DNA from: JAKAKT01 sp041305385
GTDB taxonomy: Archaea > Micrarchaeota > Micrarchaeia > Burarchaeales > JAKAKT01
Direction: 5' to 3'
Assembly: GCA_041305385.1 (NCBI GenBank)
Contig: JBFYLO010000023.1
Location: 1-14,389 of the forward strand
Length of the DNA: 14,389 nt
A program made the translations under genes and the position numbers. Shown here in pieces: positions 14,072 to 14,389 of the stretch; the stretch's first letter is position 1; every line of letters starts with the position of its first letter. Below the pieces are notes generated by a model. It was not told the origin of the DNA. It saw only the letters and a list, made by a program, of their open reading frames with translations, and searched no databases.

Positions 14072-14314
14072 ATGGGCAACCTGAACATCGAACTCGAGGG
14101 GTATGTTAACCGAGTTGTGGAGTATATGATAAAGGAAGGATATGCCAAGACGAAAACTGAAGCCTTGCGCCTCGCCCTGTTTGAGTTCGACATGCAGCAC
14201 CGCGTGGTCCCTGACGAGGACACCGCCTTCGAGCTTGCTGCAAAAAAAATTCTCGATAATGTCGCATCCGGAAAGGAAAAGGTGAAAAAATTCTCCCTGA
14301 AGGAGCTGAAGTGA
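14072..14314 (+). CDS. Ribbon-helix-helix antitoxin-like protein
   Basis: 80-residue protein with a ribbon-helix-helix start: a short strand (NLNIELEG, 3-10), then helix 1 (YVNRVVEYMIKEGY, 11-24) and helix 2 (KTKTEALRLALFEFDM, 26-41). The KTKTEALRLAL segment is typical of VapB/RelB-type archaeal antitoxins. The acidic and basic tail (47-80) would wrap the toxin. The ribosome-binding site is weak (GGT at 14066-14068). The stop codon TGA is followed directly by the ATG of a toxin-like gene, the usual antitoxin-first order with coupled translation. A stand-alone regulator is possible but less likely given the neighbour. Confidence 0.78.
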   Translation: MGNLNIELEGYVNRVVEYMIKEGYAKTKTEALRLALFEFDMQHRVVPDEDTAFELAAKKILDNVASGKEKVKKFSLKELK

Positions 14315-14389
14315 ATGGAGCTCCTGCAGACCGGTGAGTTCGAAAGGGATGTGCGAAAACTCGACCAGGGGATGAAAGAGCGGCTTGGA
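14315..14389 (+). CDS. RelE/ParE-like toxin, N-terminal fragment at window edge
   Basis: Only 25 codons are visible before the window ends. The protein begins MELLQTGEFERDVRKLDQGM and continues with KERLG. The pattern T-x-x-F-x-R-D-x-x-K-L is characteristic of the first strand and helix of RelE/ParE superfamily toxins, which cleave ribosome-bound mRNA or poison gyrase. Its start abuts the antitoxin stop (TGAATG), and GGAG at 14302-14305 may serve as the ribosome-binding site. The catalytic C-terminal residues lie outside the window, so RelE and ParE cannot be told apart. Confidence 0.65.
   Translation, partial: MELLQTGEFERDVRKLDQGMKERLG

Noticed and set aside
1..14389. CRISPR array, tRNA or rRNA genes
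   Set aside because: No regularly spaced repeats, tRNA cloverleaf with T-loop consensus, or rRNA signature segments were seen on either strand.

Overview
This is archaeal chromosomal DNA. The core of the window (2629-7308) is the conserved archaeal proteasome/exosome super-operon, with genes for the proteasome alpha subunit, SBDS/Sdo1, exosome subunits Rrp4, Rrp41 and Rrp42, ribosomal protein L37Ae, RNA polymerase subunit P, an archaeal Brix-domain ribosome-biogenesis protein and the KEOPS subunit Pcc1. TATA-like boxes, GGTGAT ribosome-binding sites and an SMC ATPase also fit Archaea. I cannot fix the phylum. The operon order is widespread, and an RNB-type exonuclease next to smc, with no scpA or scpB beside it, is not diagnostic.

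Layout. 1-144: GC-rich sequence with several inverted repeats, unassigned. 145-612 (-): small Cys-containing conserved protein with its own TATA box. 656-818: a compact structured element with imperfect terminal inverted repeats of about 30 bp, three internal hairpins and a perfect 10-bp direct repeat abutting both ends. It resembles a miniature inverted-repeat transposon and lies exactly between two divergent promoters. 864-2495 (+): fusion of a ThiN-like domain with an AIR-synthase/HypE/ThiL-type ATP-binding domain. 2629-7308 (+): nine-gene super-operon, gaps 0-17 nt and one 35-nt overlap. 7384-7986 (+): unrecognised protein with a hydrophobic centre and its own promoter. 7987-8202: convergent intergenic region with two tandem hairpins. 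8203-9666 (-): RNase II/R-type exonuclease, probably on a leaderless transcript. 9701-13108 (-): SMC. 13183-13929 (-): SAM-dependent methyltransferase with a TTG start. 14072-14389 (+): ribbon-helix-helix antitoxin followed directly by the start of a RelE/ParE-like toxin cut by the window edge.

How the genes work together. The operon joins RNA 3'-end processing and decay (Rrp4 cap plus Rrp41/Rrp42 ring), protein degradation (PsmA), ribosome assembly (SBDS, Brix, L37Ae), transcription (subunit P) and tRNA t6A synthesis (Pcc1). The hydrolytic RNB enzyme would be a second 3'-5' exonuclease beside the phosphorolytic exosome. The ThiN-AIRS fusion suggests thiamine phosphate metabolism, but its second domain could act elsewhere. 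The most unusual structure is the miniature element at 656-818; the most accessory-looking part is the methyltransferase plus toxin-antitoxin end.
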